Assembly (NCBI RefSeq): GCF_030163755.1
Contig: NZ_JASJOE010000001.1
Location: 62,001-126,000, forward strand
DNA length: 64,000 nt
Direction: 5' to 3'
Source of the DNA: Roseicyclus amphidinii
GTDB taxonomy: Bacteria; Pseudomonadota; Alphaproteobacteria; Rhodobacterales; Rhodobacteraceae
The notes beneath the pieces are model-generated. The model was not told where the DNA came from and did not search any database. It saw only the letters and a list, made by a program, of their open reading frames with translations. Below are positions 54,567 to 64,000 of this stretch, one piece after another. Position 1 is the stretch's first letter; each line of letters begins with the position of its first letter. The position numbers were made by a program, and so were the translations under genes.

Positions 54567-55642
54567 CCGACATCACCCGCGACGACATCCGCGCTGCCGT
54601 GGCCGCCGGAACCCTGACCGAGGCGCAAGCGGCTTCGCTCGTGGTGCTGGCCCAGCAGCGCGCGGGCGTGCGGGCGCATATGTCGGGCCTCGATGAACCC
54701 TTCGAGCTGTTCAAAGGCTTCAACGAGATCTTCATCGTCGTGGGTCTGACGATCCTCTACCTCGGCTATGCCGGGGTCACGGGGATGACGCTTCTGGGCA
54801 CGACGCAGGGCTATATCCTCGGGATGGTCTATGCCGTGATCGGCATGGGCGGCGTGATCTGGCTGGCGCGGTATTTCACGCTGACGCGCCGGATGGTCGC
54901 CCCCTCGATCGCGCTGGCGATCATCTTCGGGCTTCTGGCCGCGCAATTCGGCTTCGCCTTCGCGGCCATGCTCGACATGCGCACACCCGCGACGCTGACC
55001 ACGGCGGCGGGCCTCTCGGCGGTCTGCCTGTCGGGCTATTACCTTCTGTTCCGGGTGCCCTTCACCGTCGCGCTGATCGCGCTGTCGGTCTTTGCCACCA
55101 CCTTCGGCCTCGCCACGCTGGGCGGCAATTTCCCCAGCGACCCGCGCGACATCTTCCTTTTGTCGGCGGACGGTCCCTTTGCGCTGATGACCATCCTTCT
55201 CGGCCTTGTCGGCCTGATCATCGCGCTTGGCTTCGACATGTCGGACCCGCACCGGGTGACGCGCCGCGCTGCCTCGGGCTTCTGGCTGCATGTCATCGCG
55301 GCGCCCGCCATCGTGAACACCGTGGCGCTGACGCTCTTCGACACCGGCACCGTCGCGGCGCAACTGCTCCTGACCGGTTTCATCGCGCTCATGGCGCTTT
55401 TCGCCGTGGTGATCGACCGCCGGTCCTTCCTCGTGGCTGGCGTCGGTTATGTCGTGGCGCTGGCCATCACCGTGGTGGAAGGGCAGGCGTTCTTCATCAT
55501 TCTCATCCTCGGCGCAGGCCTCGTGCTGCTCGGCGCGCAATGGGAGGCGCTGCGCCGCCGTGTCATGCACGCGCTACCCCGTTTTCCGGGCAAGGACCGC
55601 TTGCCCCCCTATGACCTGATCCAACAGGAGTCCGCATCGTGA
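54563..55642 (+). CDS. Multispanning membrane protein between hslV and hslU
   Basis: 359 residues, about ten hydrophobic segments from residue 55 to 335, after a soluble N-terminus ([32 protein letters not shown]) resembling the short helical start of DUF2157/DUF4401-type membrane proteins. No catalytic motif is visible. It overlaps hslV and hslU by four bases each, so it is translated with the protease. A membrane gene at this position occurs in other Rhodobacteraceae. Function unknown; a link with heat-shock or membrane quality control is inference. Confidence 0.85.
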   Translation: MTDITRDDIRAAVAAGTLTEAQAASLVVLAQQRAGVRAHMSGLDEPFELFKGFNEIFIVVGLTILYLGYAGVTGMTLLGTTQGYILGMVYAVIGMGGVIWLARYFTLTRRMVAPSIALAIIFGLLAAQFGFAFAAMLDMRTPATLTTAAGLSAVCLSGYYLLFRVPFTVALIALSVFATTFGLATLGGNFPSDPRDIFLLSADGPFALMTILLGLVGLIIALGFDMSDPHRVTRRAASGFWLHVIAAPAIVNTVALTLFDTGTVAAQLLLTGFIALMALFAVVIDRRSFLVAGVGYVVALAITVVEGQAFFIILILGAGLVLLGAQWEALRRRVMHALPRFPGKDRLPPYDLIQQESAS

Positions 55643-56949
55643 CCGACCTGACCCCCCGCGAGATTGTCTCGGAACTCGACCGGTTCATCATCGGCCAGCG
55701 CGACGCCAAGCGCGCCGTTGCCGTGGCGCTGCGCAACCGCTGGCGGCGCAAGCAATTGGGCGATGACCTGCGCGAAGAGGTGTATCCGAAGAACATCCTG
55801 ATGATCGGCCCCACCGGCGTCGGCAAGACCGAGATTTCGCGGCGTCTGGCGAAACTCGCCCGCGCGCCCTTCATCAAGGTCGAAGCCACGAAATACACCG
55901 AAGTGGGCTATGTCGGCCGCGACGTGGAGCAGATCATCCGCGATCTGGTGGACGCCGCGCAGGTCATGGTGCGCGAGCACATGCGCGAAGAGGTCAAGGC
56001 CCGCGCCCATGACGCCGCCGAGGAACGCGTGATCGAGGCGCTGGCCGGCAAGGACGCCCGCGAGCAGACGCGCGAGATGTTCCGCCGGAAGCTCCGCTCG
56101 GGCGAGCTGGACGACACCGTGATCGAGCTGGAGGTCGCCGATACCTCGAACCCGATGCAGGGGTTAGAGATCCCCGGCCAGCCGCCGGGCATGGGCGGGG
56201 GGATGATGAACCTCGGCGATATCTTCGGGAAAGCCTTTGGTCAGCGAATGGTGAAAAAGCGCCTGAGCGTCGCGGCCAGTTACGATCTGCTGATCGCGGA
56301 AGAGGCCGACAAGCTTCTGGACGATGACGCGGTGAAGAAGACCGCGCTGGAAGCGGTCGAGCAGAACGGCATCGTCTTCATCGACGAGATCGACAAGGTC
56401 GCCGCCCGGCAAGACGTGCGCGGCGGTGACGTGAGCCGCGAGGGGGTGCAGCGCGACCTGCTGCCCCTGATCGAGGGCACGACCGTGTCGACAAAGCTGG
56501 GGCCGGTGAAGACGGACCATATCCTGTTCATCGCGTCGGGTGCGTTTCACATCGCCAAACCCTCGGACCTGTTGCCAGAGTTGCAGGGCCGTTTGCCGAT
56601 CCGGGTGAACCTGCGCGCGCTGACCGAGGAGGATTTCGTCCGCATCCTGACCGAGACCGACAACGCCCTGACGCTGCAATACACCGCGCTGATGGCGACC
56701 GAGGAGGTGAGTGTCAGCTTCACCCCCGACGGCATCGCGGCGCTGGCCAAGATCGCGGCCGATGTGAACCAGTCGGTCGAGAACATCGGCGCGCGGCGGC
56801 TTTACACGGTGATGGAGCGGGTGTTCGAGGAACTGAGCTTCACCGCGCCCGACCGGGCGGGGGACACGGTCACCGTGGATGCCGATTTCGTCGAGACCAA
56901 CCTGGGCGAGTTGACGCGGAGCACGGACCTTAGCCGTTACGTGCTGTAA
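55639..56949 (+). CDS. hslU: ATP-dependent protease ATPase subunit HslU
   Basis: 436 residues. AAA+ unfoldase that feeds Hsl[34 protein letters not shown], Walker A GPTGVGKT, Walker B FIDEIDK, I-domain in between, and the C-terminal LSRYVL tail that inserts into HslV. GTG start at 55639, after AGGAG. Confidence 0.98.
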   Translation: MTDLTPREIVSELDRFIIGQRDAKRAVAVALRNRWRRKQLGDDLREEVYPKNILMIGPTGVGKTEISRRLAKLARAPFIKVEATKYTEVGYVGRDVEQIIRDLVDAAQVMVREHMREEVKARAHDAAEERVIEALAGKDAREQTREMFRRKLRSGELDDTVIELEVADTSNPMQGLEIPGQPPGMGGGMMNLGDIFGKAFGQRMVKKRLSVAASYDLLIAEEADKLLDDDAVKKTALEAVEQNGIVFIDEIDKVAARQDVRGGDVSREGVQRDLLPLIEGTTVSTKLGPVKTDHILFIASGAFHIAKPSDLLPELQGRLPIRVNLRALTEEDFVRILTETDNALTLQYTALMATEEVSVSFTPDGIAALAKIAADVNQSVENIGARRLYTVMERVFEELSFTAPDRAGDTVTVDADFVETNLGELTRSTDLSRYVL

Positions 56950-56961
56950 ACCGGGGGGCCG

Positions 56962-57573
56962 TCAGCGGCCCTTCCTGAGATAGACGTAATAGGCCCCGCC
57001 GCCGCCGTGGCGCAGATGCGCCTCGCGGATCTCGAGGACAAGCGCGCCCAGCGGCGGCGCGTGCAGCCAGCCGGGCACCTGGTGGCGCAGGATGCCGCGG
57101 CGGATGGGGATCGGACCGCCCTCGTCGCGGTCCTTGCCCTTGCCGGTGATGACGAGAACCAGCCGCTTGCCCGAGGCATGGGCCTCGAGGATGAAGCGCA
57201 TCAGCACCGGATGCGCCTGGGCCAGCGTCATGCCATGCAGGTCGATCCGCGCCTCGGGCGACAGCTTGCCGCGCAGCATCTTGCGATGCATGCCGTGATC
57301 CATCCGCACGGGCGCTTGCGCCAGCCGCATGGACAGGTCGCGCGCGGGCTGCTGTGGGTGCGCCGCCTGCGTCGCCTTTTCGCCGAGGCGAAAGGCCGGG
57401 AGCCGGTCGCCCACCGGATCGGATGGCTTGGGCTTGGGTGGCGCTTTCGCGCCCGGCATCTCGGGCAGGCCGGTGCGCAGCCGCGAGCGGTCGAGCGGCG
57501 TGGCGCTTTGGGCCACGCGGCTCCACAGCTCGCGGTCCTCGGCGCTCAGGCCCTTCTTTCCGCGGCGCGCCAC
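56962..57573 (-). CDS. Smr domain protein
   Basis: 203 residues. A basic, Pro-rich N-terminal half (about 1-95) precedes an Smr domain with the signature IDLHGMTLAQAHPVLMRFI, VLVITGKGKD and HHGG-like LRHGGGGAYYVYLRK. Smr domains nick or cleave branched DNA or RNA, or act in ribosome rescue. Follows mltA by three bases; probably one operon with mltA and the Tim44-like gene. Confidence 0.9.
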   Translation of the reverse strand: MARRGKKGLSAEDRELWSRVAQSATPLDRSRLRTGLPEMPGAKAPPKPKPSDPVGDRLPAFRLGEKATQAAHPQQPARDLSMRLAQAPVRMDHGMHRKMLRGKLSPEARIDLHGMTLAQAHPVLMRFILEAHASGKRLVLVITGKGKDRDEGGPIPIRRGILRHQVPGWLHAPPLGALVLEIREAHLRHGGGGAYYVYLRKGR

Positions 57574-57576
57574 GTC

Positions 57577-58608
57577 TCAGGCGTCCGGCGCGCGGCGATG
57601 CGCCAGCTCGATGGGCAGCAGGACGACCATCCGCCCCGGATCGCGGATCGTGCCCGCGGCCTCGCCCGCCGCATCGCCGAAGCCGAAGAAGATATCGGCG
57701 CGCTGCGCGCCACGGATCGCCCCGCCGGTGTCCTGCGCGACCATCAACCGGCGCATCGGCCCCGCGCCGTCCTTTTCGATCCAGACCGGCGCGCCCAACG
57801 GCGTATGGAGCGGGTCGACCGCAATGGTCCTGAGGGGCGTGATCGAGCGGTTCATCGCGCCCAGCGGGCCAAGGCCCGGATCGCTGATATCCACCTCGCG
57901 GAAGAAGATGTAGGAGGGGTTGTGATACAGCAATTCGCGCCCCGCGGCCGGATTGCGCCGGACCCAGGCGCGGATCACCTGCGCGGAGACCTGGTGCGGC
58001 TGGTAGACGCCGCGGCGCACCAGTTCCTGCCCGATGGAGCGGTAGGGCTGGCCGTTGCGCCCGCCATAGCCCACGCGGATCACCGAGCCGTCCGGCAGCC
58101 GGATGCGCCCCGATCCCTGCACCTGAAGGAAGAACAGCTCGACCGGGTCATCGACCCAGGCGATCTCGAGGCCACGCCCCTCGAGCAGGCCACCCTCCTC
58201 GATCTCGCGGCGGCTGACCCATTGACCGTCCCGCGCTTCGGGCGGAACGCGGTAGAGCGGGTAGCGAAACCGCGCCGTCGGCCTGAGCGAGCCGTCGAGC
58301 TCGGGCTCGTAATAGCCGGTGAACAGGGCAGGGGCATCGCCGCCGATCACGACGGGTCGAAAGAACAGCTCGAAAAAGCTGCGCGGATCGGCGGCGGCTT
58401 CGGCAAAGGCACAGATCGGACGCCACTCGGGATCGTCGAGATCGGCACAGGTGCCGCGGAACACGGAAAGGGCCGCGGCATGGTCATCCTCGGCCCACCC
58501 GTCGAGATCGGAAAAGGACAGCAGTTCGACCGTTTCTTCAGACATGGCGGGCCCGATGGATGCCAGGACGGAAAGGCAGGCGCCAAGGATCGCAGCGAGC
58601 CCGCGCAT
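57577..58608 (-). CDS. mltA: Membrane-bound lytic murein transglycosylase A
   Basis: 343 residues. N-terminal signal peptide (about 1-22, ending GPAMS). MltA barrel with FTGYYEPELDGSL, VQGSGRIRLPDGSVIRVGYGGRNGQPYRSIGQEL and the catalytic 3D-domain aspartates around VDPLHTPLGAPVWI / VAQDTGGAIRGAQRADIFFG. It cleaves peptidoglycan into anhydromuropeptides in the periplasm. The signal peptide has no lipobox, so 'membrane-bound' may not apply. Confidence 0.95.
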   Translation of the reverse strand: MRGLAAILGACLSVLASIGPAMSEETVELLSFSDLDGWAEDDHAAALSVFRGTCADLDDPEWRPICAFAEAAADPRSFFELFFRPVVIGGDAPALFTGYYEPELDGSLRPTARFRYPLYRVPPEARDGQWVSRREIEEGGLLEGRGLEIAWVDDPVELFFLQVQGSGRIRLPDGSVIRVGYGGRNGQPYRSIGQELVRRGVYQPHQVSAQVIRAWVRRNPAAGRELLYHNPSYIFFREVDISDPGLGPLGAMNRSITPLRTIAVDPLHTPLGAPVWIEKDGAGPMRRLMVAQDTGGAIRGAQRADIFFGFGDAAGEAAGTIRDPGRMVVLLPIELAHRRAPDA

Positions 58609-58611
58609 CGC

Positions 58612-59271
58612 TCATCCGTCGGTAGCGACCAGTTCCCAATTGGGATTTTCGGCGCCCATGTTGCGGGCAAAGGTCCAGACGTCGCGCTGACGCTTGATCT
58701 CGTTCGGATCGCCCTCGATGACCTGTCCGTCGGCATTCTTGACCACCGAAGTCAGTTCGCCCACGAAGCGCACGGTAATCTCGCCCACACCGGTCGCACG
58801 GTCGAAGCTGGCGCTGTCCAGCGTCAGCTCGCGCACCCCGATGAAGGAGGCGTCAATCGTCAGCCCCTGCTCCTGGCGCTGGCGGATCACGGTCTCGAAG
58901 GTCTCCATCACGTCCTCGGCGAGGAACGGGCGCAGCTCGTCCACGTCGCCGTTCTCGAAGGCCATGAGGATCATTTCATAGGCACCGCGGGCGCCCTGCA
59001 GGAACTCGGACACCGAAAAGCCCGGCTCGGCCAGCTTCATCGCCGCCAGTGCGCGGGCGCTTTCGCTGCCATCCTCGACATGGTCGGTGATGTCGCGGTC
59101 GGGGCCTCCCTCGATCACCTCGAAGTCGCGGCGGCGCGTTTCGCTGGGGCCGGGGCGCGGGGCTGCCGGCGTTTCATGGCCTTCACGTGTCCCGAGCACG
59201 CTGCGCAGGCGCAGGATGAGGAAGATCGCTATGCCGGCAAGCACCAGCAAGGACAGCAGGGACGAGTTCAT
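58612..59271 (-). CDS. Tim44-like domain protein
   Basis: 219 residues. N-terminal membrane anchor (about 4-24, LLSLLVLAGIAIFLILRLRSVLG) and a Tim44/TimA C-terminal domain (about 85-215, FLQGARGAYEMILMAFENGDVDELRPFL). Alphaproteobacterial TimA proteins are linked to membrane protein insertion or are relatives of mitochondrial Tim44. ATG 59271 follows GAGGAT; the longer frame reaching 59394 is rejected because it reads through the intergenic region. Confidence 0.9.
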   Translation of the reverse strand: MNSSLLSLLVLAGIAIFLILRLRSVLGTREGHETPAAPRPGPSETRRRDFEVIEGGPDRDITDHVEDGSESARALAAMKLAEPGFSVSEFLQGARGAYEMILMAFENGDVDELRPFLAEDVMETFETVIRQRQEQGLTIDASFIGVRELTLDSASFDRATGVGEITVRFVGELTSVVKNADGQVIEGDPNEIKRQRDVWTFARNMGAENPNWELVATDG

Positions 59272-59411
59272 GAAGGATCCTCGAAAGGGCGTCGGGGTTC
59301 TGTTAATCGATATCGCAAGGCACATATGTAAGGCAGGGGTCGGGTCAAGTCCATGACCGTGGCCCGCCTTTCGACCGCGCGGCGACGCGCCCAAGCTGAC
59401 GGAGCCGGTTC

Positions 59412-59894
59412 ATGTGGCTGTTTCTCGCCTTTCTCCTCGTGCCGCTGATCGAGATCGGCCTGTTCATCCAGGTGGGCGGGGCGATCGGCCTGTGGCCGAC
59501 CTTGCTGATCGTGGTTCTGACCGCGGTCGCGGGCACGGCGCTGGTGCGCTCGCAGGGGGCGCTGGCGCTGGCACGGCTGCGCAGCAGCTTCGAAACGCTG
59601 CATGACCCGACCGAGCCGTTGGCGCATGGCGCCATGATCCTGTTTTCCGGCGCGCTCCTGCTGACGCCGGGCTTTTTCACCGACGCCGTCGGTTTCGCGT
59701 TGCTGGTGCCCGCGGTGCGCAACATCGTGCTGCGCGAACTGAGGAAGCGCGTTCAAGTCCGCGGCATGTCGATGGGCGGCCATCGGCCCGGCCACCCGCC
59801 GCACCCGCGCGACGAGGTGATCGACGTCAGCTACACCGTCGAGGACGTGGACGAGCCGCCGCGCAACGGCCCCTCGGGCTGGACGAGGCATTGA
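59412..59894 (+). CDS. fxsA: FxsA family membrane protein
   Basis: 160 residues. Two to three membrane helices: FLLVPLIEIGLFIQVGGAIGLWPTLLIVVLTAVAG and the signature HGAMILFSGALLLTPGFFTDAVGF. C-terminal hydrophilic tail. In E. coli FxsA affects phage F exclusion of T7; its normal role is unclear. Common neighbour of secB in alphaproteobacteria. Confidence 0.92.
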   Translation: MWLFLAFLLVPLIEIGLFIQVGGAIGLWPTLLIVVLTAVAGTALVRSQGALALARLRSSFETLHDPTEPLAHGAMILFSGALLLTPGFFTDAVGFALLVPAVRNIVLRELRKRVQVRGMSMGGHRPGHPPHPRDEVIDVSYTVEDVDEPPRNGPSGWTRH

Positions 59895-59953
59895 GCCCCC
59901 TGACCGGGGCTGCTAGACCCCGCGGCAACATATCCTGACGTCTGGAGACGAAA

Positions 59954-60469
59954 ATGTCCGATACCAACGGGAGCACCTCGCCCGCAACCGCCGCAGCGTC
60001 CGACGGCCAACCGGTTCTGCCCAAGCTGCAGATCCTCGGCCAGTTCGTGCGCGACATGTCCTTCGAGAACATCGCGGCGCAGAAGGCGCTCAAGACCAAC
60101 GCGCAGCCCGACATCCAGGTGCAGGTCGCGCTGGACGCGCGCAAGCGCGAGACCGACGATCAATACGACGTCATCATGAAGCTGAAGATCGAGAGCAAGA
60201 CCAAGGAAGAGACGCCGCAGTCGGTCTTCCTGCTCGAGCTGGAATACGGCGGCATCTTCAAGGTCGAGAATGTCACCAACGAGCAGCTGCATCCGTTCCT
60301 TCTGATCGAATGCCCGCGGATGCTGTTCCCCTTCGTGCGCCGCATCGTGTCGGACGTAACCCGCGACGGCGGCTTCCCGCCGCTGAACCTCGACACCATC
60401 GACTTCCTGGCGCTCTACCGTCAGCAGCTGGCGCAGCGCGCCGCGGCGGCCCCCAAGGCCGACGCCTGA
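59954..60469 (+). CDS. secB: Protein-export chaperone SecB
   Basis: 171 residues. Tetrameric cytosolic chaperone that keeps preproteins unfolded for SecA. LQILGQFVRDMSFENIAAQ, ELEYGGIFKVENVTNEQLHPFLLIECPRMLFPFVRRIVSDVTRDGGFPPLNL matches SecB. Length slightly above E. coli SecB, with a Ser/Ala-rich N-terminal extension. Confidence 0.97.
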   Translation: MSDTNGSTSPATAAASDGQPVLPKLQILGQFVRDMSFENIAAQKALKTNAQPDIQVQVALDARKRETDDQYDVIMKLKIESKTKEETPQSVFLLELEYGGIFKVENVTNEQLHPFLLIECPRMLFPFVRRIVSDVTRDGGFPPLNLDTIDFLALYRQQLAQRAAAAPKADA

Positions 60470-60470
60470 T

Positions 60471-61169
60471 CTAACCCTGTTTCGACCAGAGCGCGCCGTT
60501 CCCCAGCTCCGCCACGAAGGCGGCATGGGCGGCGCGCTCCTCTTCCGTGACGCGGGAGGGGAGGGGCGTGGGCCGAGGGCGCGGACGCCACTCGGTCGCG
60601 GCGGTATCGGCGCGGTTCCGGCCGCCGCCCGTGGACAGCGCGAAATCGGGCTGACGCCCGCCGGTCAGTTCCAGGTAGACATCGGCCAGGATCTCGGAGT
60701 CGAGAAGCGCGCCATGCAGCGTGCGGTTCGAGTTGTCGATGCCGAACCGGCGGCACAGCGCATCCAGCGACGCGGGCGAGCCGGGAAACTTTCGCCGTGC
60801 GATCATCAGCGTGTCCAGCGCGCGATTGTCGGGAAGGGTCGGATACCCCGCCCATTCCAGTTCCGCGTTCAGGAACCGCATGTCGAAGCTGGCGTTGTGG
60901 ATCACCATGCGCGCATCGCCCAGGAACTCGAGAAAGGCCTGCGCGACCTGGGCAAAGCGCGGCTTGTCGGCCAGGAACTCCTCGCCGATGCCATGCACGG
61001 CGAAAGCCTCGGCCGGCATGTCGCGCTCGGGGTTGATGTATTGGTGATAGGTCTTGCCGGTCGGCACCTGGTTCCACAGCTCGACCGCGCCGATCTCGAC
61101 GATCCGGTGCGCGGGCGTGTCGAACGGGTCGAGGCCGGTGGTTTCGGTGTCGAGGACGATCTCACGCAT
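60471..61169 (-). CDS. dnaQ: DNA polymerase III epsilon subunit (proofreading exonuclease)
   Basis: 232 residues. DEDDh exonuclease: [13 protein letters not shown] (Exo I), [14 protein letters not shown] (Exo II), [17 protein letters not shown] (Exo III with catalytic His). The C-terminus has a polymerase-alpha-binding tail. Overlaps coaE by eight bases. Confidence 0.96.
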   Translation of the reverse strand: MREIVLDTETTGLDPFDTPAHRIVEIGAVELWNQVPTGKTYHQYINPERDMPAEAFAVHGIGEEFLADKPRFAQVAQAFLEFLGDARMVIHNASFDMRFLNAELEWAGYPTLPDNRALDTLMIARRKFPGSPASLDALCRRFGIDNSNRTLHGALLDSEILADVYLELTGGRQPDFALSTGGGRNRADTAATEWRPRPRPTPLPSRVTEEERAAHAAFVAELGNGALWSKQG

Positions 61170-61758
61170 CGGGCCGCTCCGCTTGGGTCAGGGTCTCGAT
61201 CAGGTCTGCCACGGCGGCGCGGGTCTGTTCCAGCGTCTTCGTCTCGATCACGTGATCCGCGCGCGCGCGCTTCTCGGCATCGGGCATCTGCCGCGCAAGG
61301 ATGCGGTCCAGCATCTCCGAGGTCATTCCGGGGCGCGCAAGGACACGGGCGCGCTGCGTCTCGGCGTCGGCGCTGACGACCAGAACGCTGTCGACATCGG
61401 CGTGTCCCGTCTCGAACAGCAGGGGGATGTCCAGCACCACCAGCGCCGCATCGCCCTGCGCGGCCAGAAAGGCGCGGCGATCCTCGGCCACAAGCGGATG
61501 CACCACCTGTTCGAGCCTGCCCAGCAATTCAGGGTCTTGCGCAAGCGCCGCCTTCAGCCTGTCGCGGCTGACCCCGCCGCCCTCGAGCGCCTCGGGACAC
61601 AGCGCCGAGACCGGCGCAACCGCCGCGCCGCCGGGCGCGTAAAGGCGATGCACCGCCGCGTCGGCATCCCAGACCGGCACGCCATGGTCGCGGAACATCT
61701 GCGCCGTCGTGGATTTGCCCATGCCGATGGAGCCGGTCAGCCCAAGCCGATGGGTCAT
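61162..61758 (-). CDS. coaE: Dephospho-CoA kinase
   Basis: 198 residues. Last step of coenzyme A synthesis. P-loop [17 protein letters not shown] at the N-terminus, then [15 protein letters not shown] and [11 protein letters not shown]. Overlaps aroE by four bases. Confidence 0.96.
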   Translation of the reverse strand: MTHRLGLTGSIGMGKSTTAQMFRDHGVPVWDADAAVHRLYAPGGAAVAPVSALCPEALEGGGVSRDRLKAALAQDPELLGRLEQVVHPLVAEDRRAFLAAQGDAALVVLDIPLLFETGHADVDSVLVVSADAETQRARVLARPGMTSEMLDRILARQMPDAEKRARADHVIETKTLEQTRAAVADLIETLTQAERPDA

Positions 61759-62591
61759 TCTGCCAGCACCGCCCGGCGCAGATCGTCATCCACCAGCGGG
61801 GTATAGCCGAACCAGCGTTCGAAGCCCGGCACCGCCTGGTGCAGAAGCATGCCCAGCCCGTCGATGGTCTCGCATCCGGCCTCGCGCGCGGCGCGCAGAA
61901 GGTCGGTTTCCAGCGGTTTGTAGACGATATCCGTCACCACGGTCAGCGGCGACACCCGCGACAGGTTCAGCGACAGCGGCGGCTGCCCCTCCATCCCCAG
62001 CGAGGTGGTGTTCACGATCAACGCGCAGTCCGGCACGAAATCGGAAATGCGGGTCCAGTCCTGCGGTTCGACCCGTGCGCCGAACTGATCCTTCAACGCA
62101 TCGGCCCGCGCGCGCGTGCGGTTCGCCACGATCACACGCGGCGCGCCGTCCGAGATCAGCGCCGAGACGATCGCCTTGGCCGCGCCGCCCGCGCCCAGCA
62201 CCAGCGCAGGCCCGTTCGAGGCGGTCCATCCGGGCAGGCTTTGGCGAATGTTCGACAAGAACCCCTGCCCATCGGTGTTGTCGGCCTGGATGCGTCCGTC
62301 CGACATGAAACTGATCGTGTTGGCGGCACCGATCAAGGCGGCCCTGTCGGTGACCGTCGTGGCCAGCGACAACACGTATTCCTTGTGCGGAATCGTGACG
62401 TTCACCCCGACGAACCCCATGTGCGGCAGCATGTGGAACGCATCGGCAAGATTGGCATGGGTGATGTGCAGCGGCACGTAATGCCCGCGCAGACCGTAGC
62501 GGCGCAACCAGTGCCCGTGCAGCTTCGGCGACAGGGAATGCGCAATCGGATCACCGATCACGCCGGCCAGCGGAATCTCGGGACGGATCAT
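61755..62591 (-). CDS. aroE: Shikimate dehydrogenase
   Basis: 278 residues. NADP-dependent reduction of 3-dehydroshikimate. [21 protein letters not shown], the catalytic lysine in [16 protein letters not shown] site [20 protein letters not shown] and [17 protein letters not shown] 62591 overlaps the maf stop as ATGA; a longer frame adds four residues. Confidence 0.96.
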   Translation of the reverse strand: MIRPEIPLAGVIGDPIAHSLSPKLHGHWLRRYGLRGHYVPLHITHANLADAFHMLPHMGFVGVNVTIPHKEYVLSLATTVTDRAALIGAANTISFMSDGRIQADNTDGQGFLSNIRQSLPGWTASNGPALVLGAGGAAKAIVSALISDGAPRVIVANRTRARADALKDQFGARVEPQDWTRISDFVPDCALIVNTTSLGMEGQPPLSLNLSRVSPLTVVTDIVYKPLETDLLRAAREAGCETIDGLGMLLHQAVPGFERWFGYTPLVDDDLRRAVLAE

Positions 62592-63208
62592 GTCAATCTC
62601 CAACCACGTAATCGCAAGAACGAACAGATGTCGAGCAGGGGCAACCCAAGCACGGAAAACCAGTCGCCGTCTATCCGGCTGAACAGCCGCGCGCCGATGC
62701 TTTCCGCCTGGTAAGCTCCGACCGAGCTGGCCACCTCGGGCCAGGCGCGGTCGAGATAGGCGTCGATCTCGGGTTCGGTCAGGCTGTGCATCGTCATCCG
62801 CGCCAGCCCGACATGCCGCCAGGCGGGCTCGGCCCCGTCGTAGATGACCGCCGCGGAATAGAGGTGATGCGTCTGCCCGGACAGGCGCGTCAGCTGATCC
62901 TTCGCCATCTCGCGGCTGTCGGGCTTTTCGAAGATCGCGGTCTTCAGCGCGAGAACCTGGTCGCAGCCCAGCGTCAGCCCCTCACCGGCGACCTTGCGCG
63001 CCTTGAACTCGGCCAGCGCGTCGGCAACGTCGCGCGGGTGGGCGGACTCGGCCAGCAGCGCGTCGCGGATCGCGCCTTCGTCGATGCGGGCGGGGCGAAT
63101 CGACAGCGTAACGCCCGCCGTTTCCAGCAACTGACGGCGGATGGCCGAAGCCGAGGCGAGGGTCAGGGGCCCGTGGGGCGCGAATGTCTTGTCCATAGGT
63201 CTGTGCAT
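62588..63208 (-). CDS. maf: Maf family nucleotide pyrophosphatase
   Basis: 206 residues. House-cleaning hydrolase of dTTP/UTP or modified nucleotides; linked to septum control in Bacillus. LTLASASAIRRQLLETAGV, GCDQVLAL and the C-terminal SVGAYQAESIGARLFSRIDGDWFSVLGLPL fit. The start may be ATG 63208 or 63196; neither has a good Shine-Dalgarno. ATG 63208 overlaps a DnaA-box-like sequence. First gene of maf-aroE-coaE-dnaQ. Confidence 0.93.
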   Translation of the reverse strand: MHRPMDKTFAPHGPLTLASASAIRRQLLETAGVTLSIRPARIDEGAIRDALLAESAHPRDVADALAEFKARKVAGEGLTLGCDQVLALKTAIFEKPDSREMAKDQLTRLSGQTHHLYSAAVIYDGAEPAWRHVGLARMTMHSLTEPEIDAYLDRAWPEVASSVGAYQAESIGARLFSRIDGDWFSVLGLPLLDICSFLRLRGWRLT

Positions 63209-63723
63209 AACGGAGGGGAGTTATGGCCGACAATCCGGTTGATGACTCGCGGCAGCGGGAAGGCTCCCGGTGCGAGGAGGGGTTTCGCGGCTCCGCTCCG
63301 GGGGTTGTCCACGGGGACAAGACATTCACGTCGCGCTGTTGACCTGCCGCGGATGACCCCGATCATCCACCGTTTTCCCTTTGTCATCCACAGGTCTCAT
63401 ATATCTTAAACACTTATTAAATATGTGAAAATCCGCGTTTCTCAAGATCGGTCCATCGTGGCGGGGATAGTTTTCGCCACCGGGACAAGACTGGGGGTAA
63501 CTTGTGACGAACCGGGTTTTCCGGCTTCCTAACGGTCCTAAAGACACAACAATCTTTTTATATTCTTATTTTTTTATGACTCTTGGCCGCCTCGGGCACC
63601 AAGCTTGACAGACAGAAGGCCGAGACATAGACGAAACAGGCCTTTCGTCCGAAAGCGCATCTTCCGACCGATGATGACAGACAGGATCGCCCCATTCGGG
63701 CCGCCCTGCGACAGGATATTCCC
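63209..63723. other. Probable chromosomal replication origin (oriC)
   Basis: A 515-base gap between divergent maf and rho. DnaA-box-like 9-mers: TGTGCATAA at 63202-63210 (reverse complement TTATGCACA fits TTATNCACA), TTGTCCACG at 63305, TCATCCACC at 63363 and TCATCCACA at 63384. Two AT-rich stretches (63395-63431 and 63541-63580) could be unwinding elements. The flanking order secB-dnaQ-coaE-aroE-maf on one side and rho on the other is that found around oriC in Caulobacter and relatives. No dnaA gene is in the window. Confidence 0.72.
63406..63420. promoter_or_regulatory. CtrA-box-like motif in the origin region
   Basis: TTAAACACTTATTAA fits TTAA-N7-TTAA, the full CtrA-binding motif, within the AT-rich part next to DnaA-box-like sequences. 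In Caulobacter CtrA blocks oriC through such sites. Chance occurrence in AT-rich DNA is possible. Confidence 0.45.

Positions 63724-64000
<277 letters not shown>

Overview
The window comes from the main chromosome of an anoxygenic phototrophic alphaproteobacterium of the Rhodobacteraceae (Rhodobacterales). This rests on high GC, the gene order, Rhodobacter-type puf/puh/bch/crt genes, and ParDE/HicAB-type toxin-antitoxin genes. An aerobic or facultative phototroph of the Roseobacter/Rhodovulum type is most likely: the ring-forming cyclase present is the oxygen-dependent AcsF, no bchE is seen here, and pufC (not pufX) follows pufM. No species is claimed.

Layout. 1-6550: a small I78-type inhibitor gene, a possible structured small RNA with a terminator, an unrecognised minus-strand gene, then the rimP-nusA-ylxR-infB transcription/translation operon behind a rimP-type leader. 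6596-7199: a parDE toxin-antitoxin pair. 7196-53114: a complete ~46 kb photosynthesis gene cluster: tspO-crtB-crtI (-), crtA-bchI-bchD-bchO (+), cycA (-), bchFNBHLM-lhaA-puhABC-orf98-acsF-puhE-hemA (-), ppaA-ppsR-bchG-bch2-bchP-idi (+), crtEF-bchCXYZ-pufQBALMC-dxs (-), crtD-crtC (+). 53090-53915: a hicAB pair lying between two 33-bp direct repeats that duplicate the end of crtC. 54009-56949: hslV, a membrane gene, hslU. 56962-63208: housekeeping genes (smr, mltA, Tim44-like gene, fxsA, secB, dnaQ, coaE, aroE, maf). 63209-63723: an AT-rich intergenic region with DnaA-box-like sequences and a TTAA-N7-TTAA motif, most probably oriC. 63724-end: the start of rho.

How the genes work together. hemA, bchH/I/D, bchM, acsF, bchL/N/B, bchF, bchX/Y/Z, bchC, bchG and bchP cover the route from 5-aminolevulinate to bacteriochlorophyll a apart from the common haem steps and the 8-vinyl step. 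dxs, idi, crtE, crtB, crtI, crtC, crtD, crtF and crtA cover isoprenoid supply and the spheroidene/spheroidenone pathway. pufBALM, puhA, lhaA, puhB, puhC and puhE make and assemble LH1-RC; PufC and a cytochrome c2 re-reduce it. Expression is probably governed by PpsR and its antirepressor PpaA, encoded centrally: eight TGT-N12-ACA palindromes sit at the divergent crtI/crtA, bchF/ppaA and crtE/crtD promoters, at bchC (two, spanning -35 and -10) and at bchG.

Features that stand out: a PufC with three haem motifs instead of four; a toxin-antitoxin pair at each edge of the cluster; the direct-repeat-flanked hicAB insertion behind crtC; a crtC without a conventional start codon near its conserved N-terminus; and a photosynthesis cluster only ~10 kb from the predicted replication origin.
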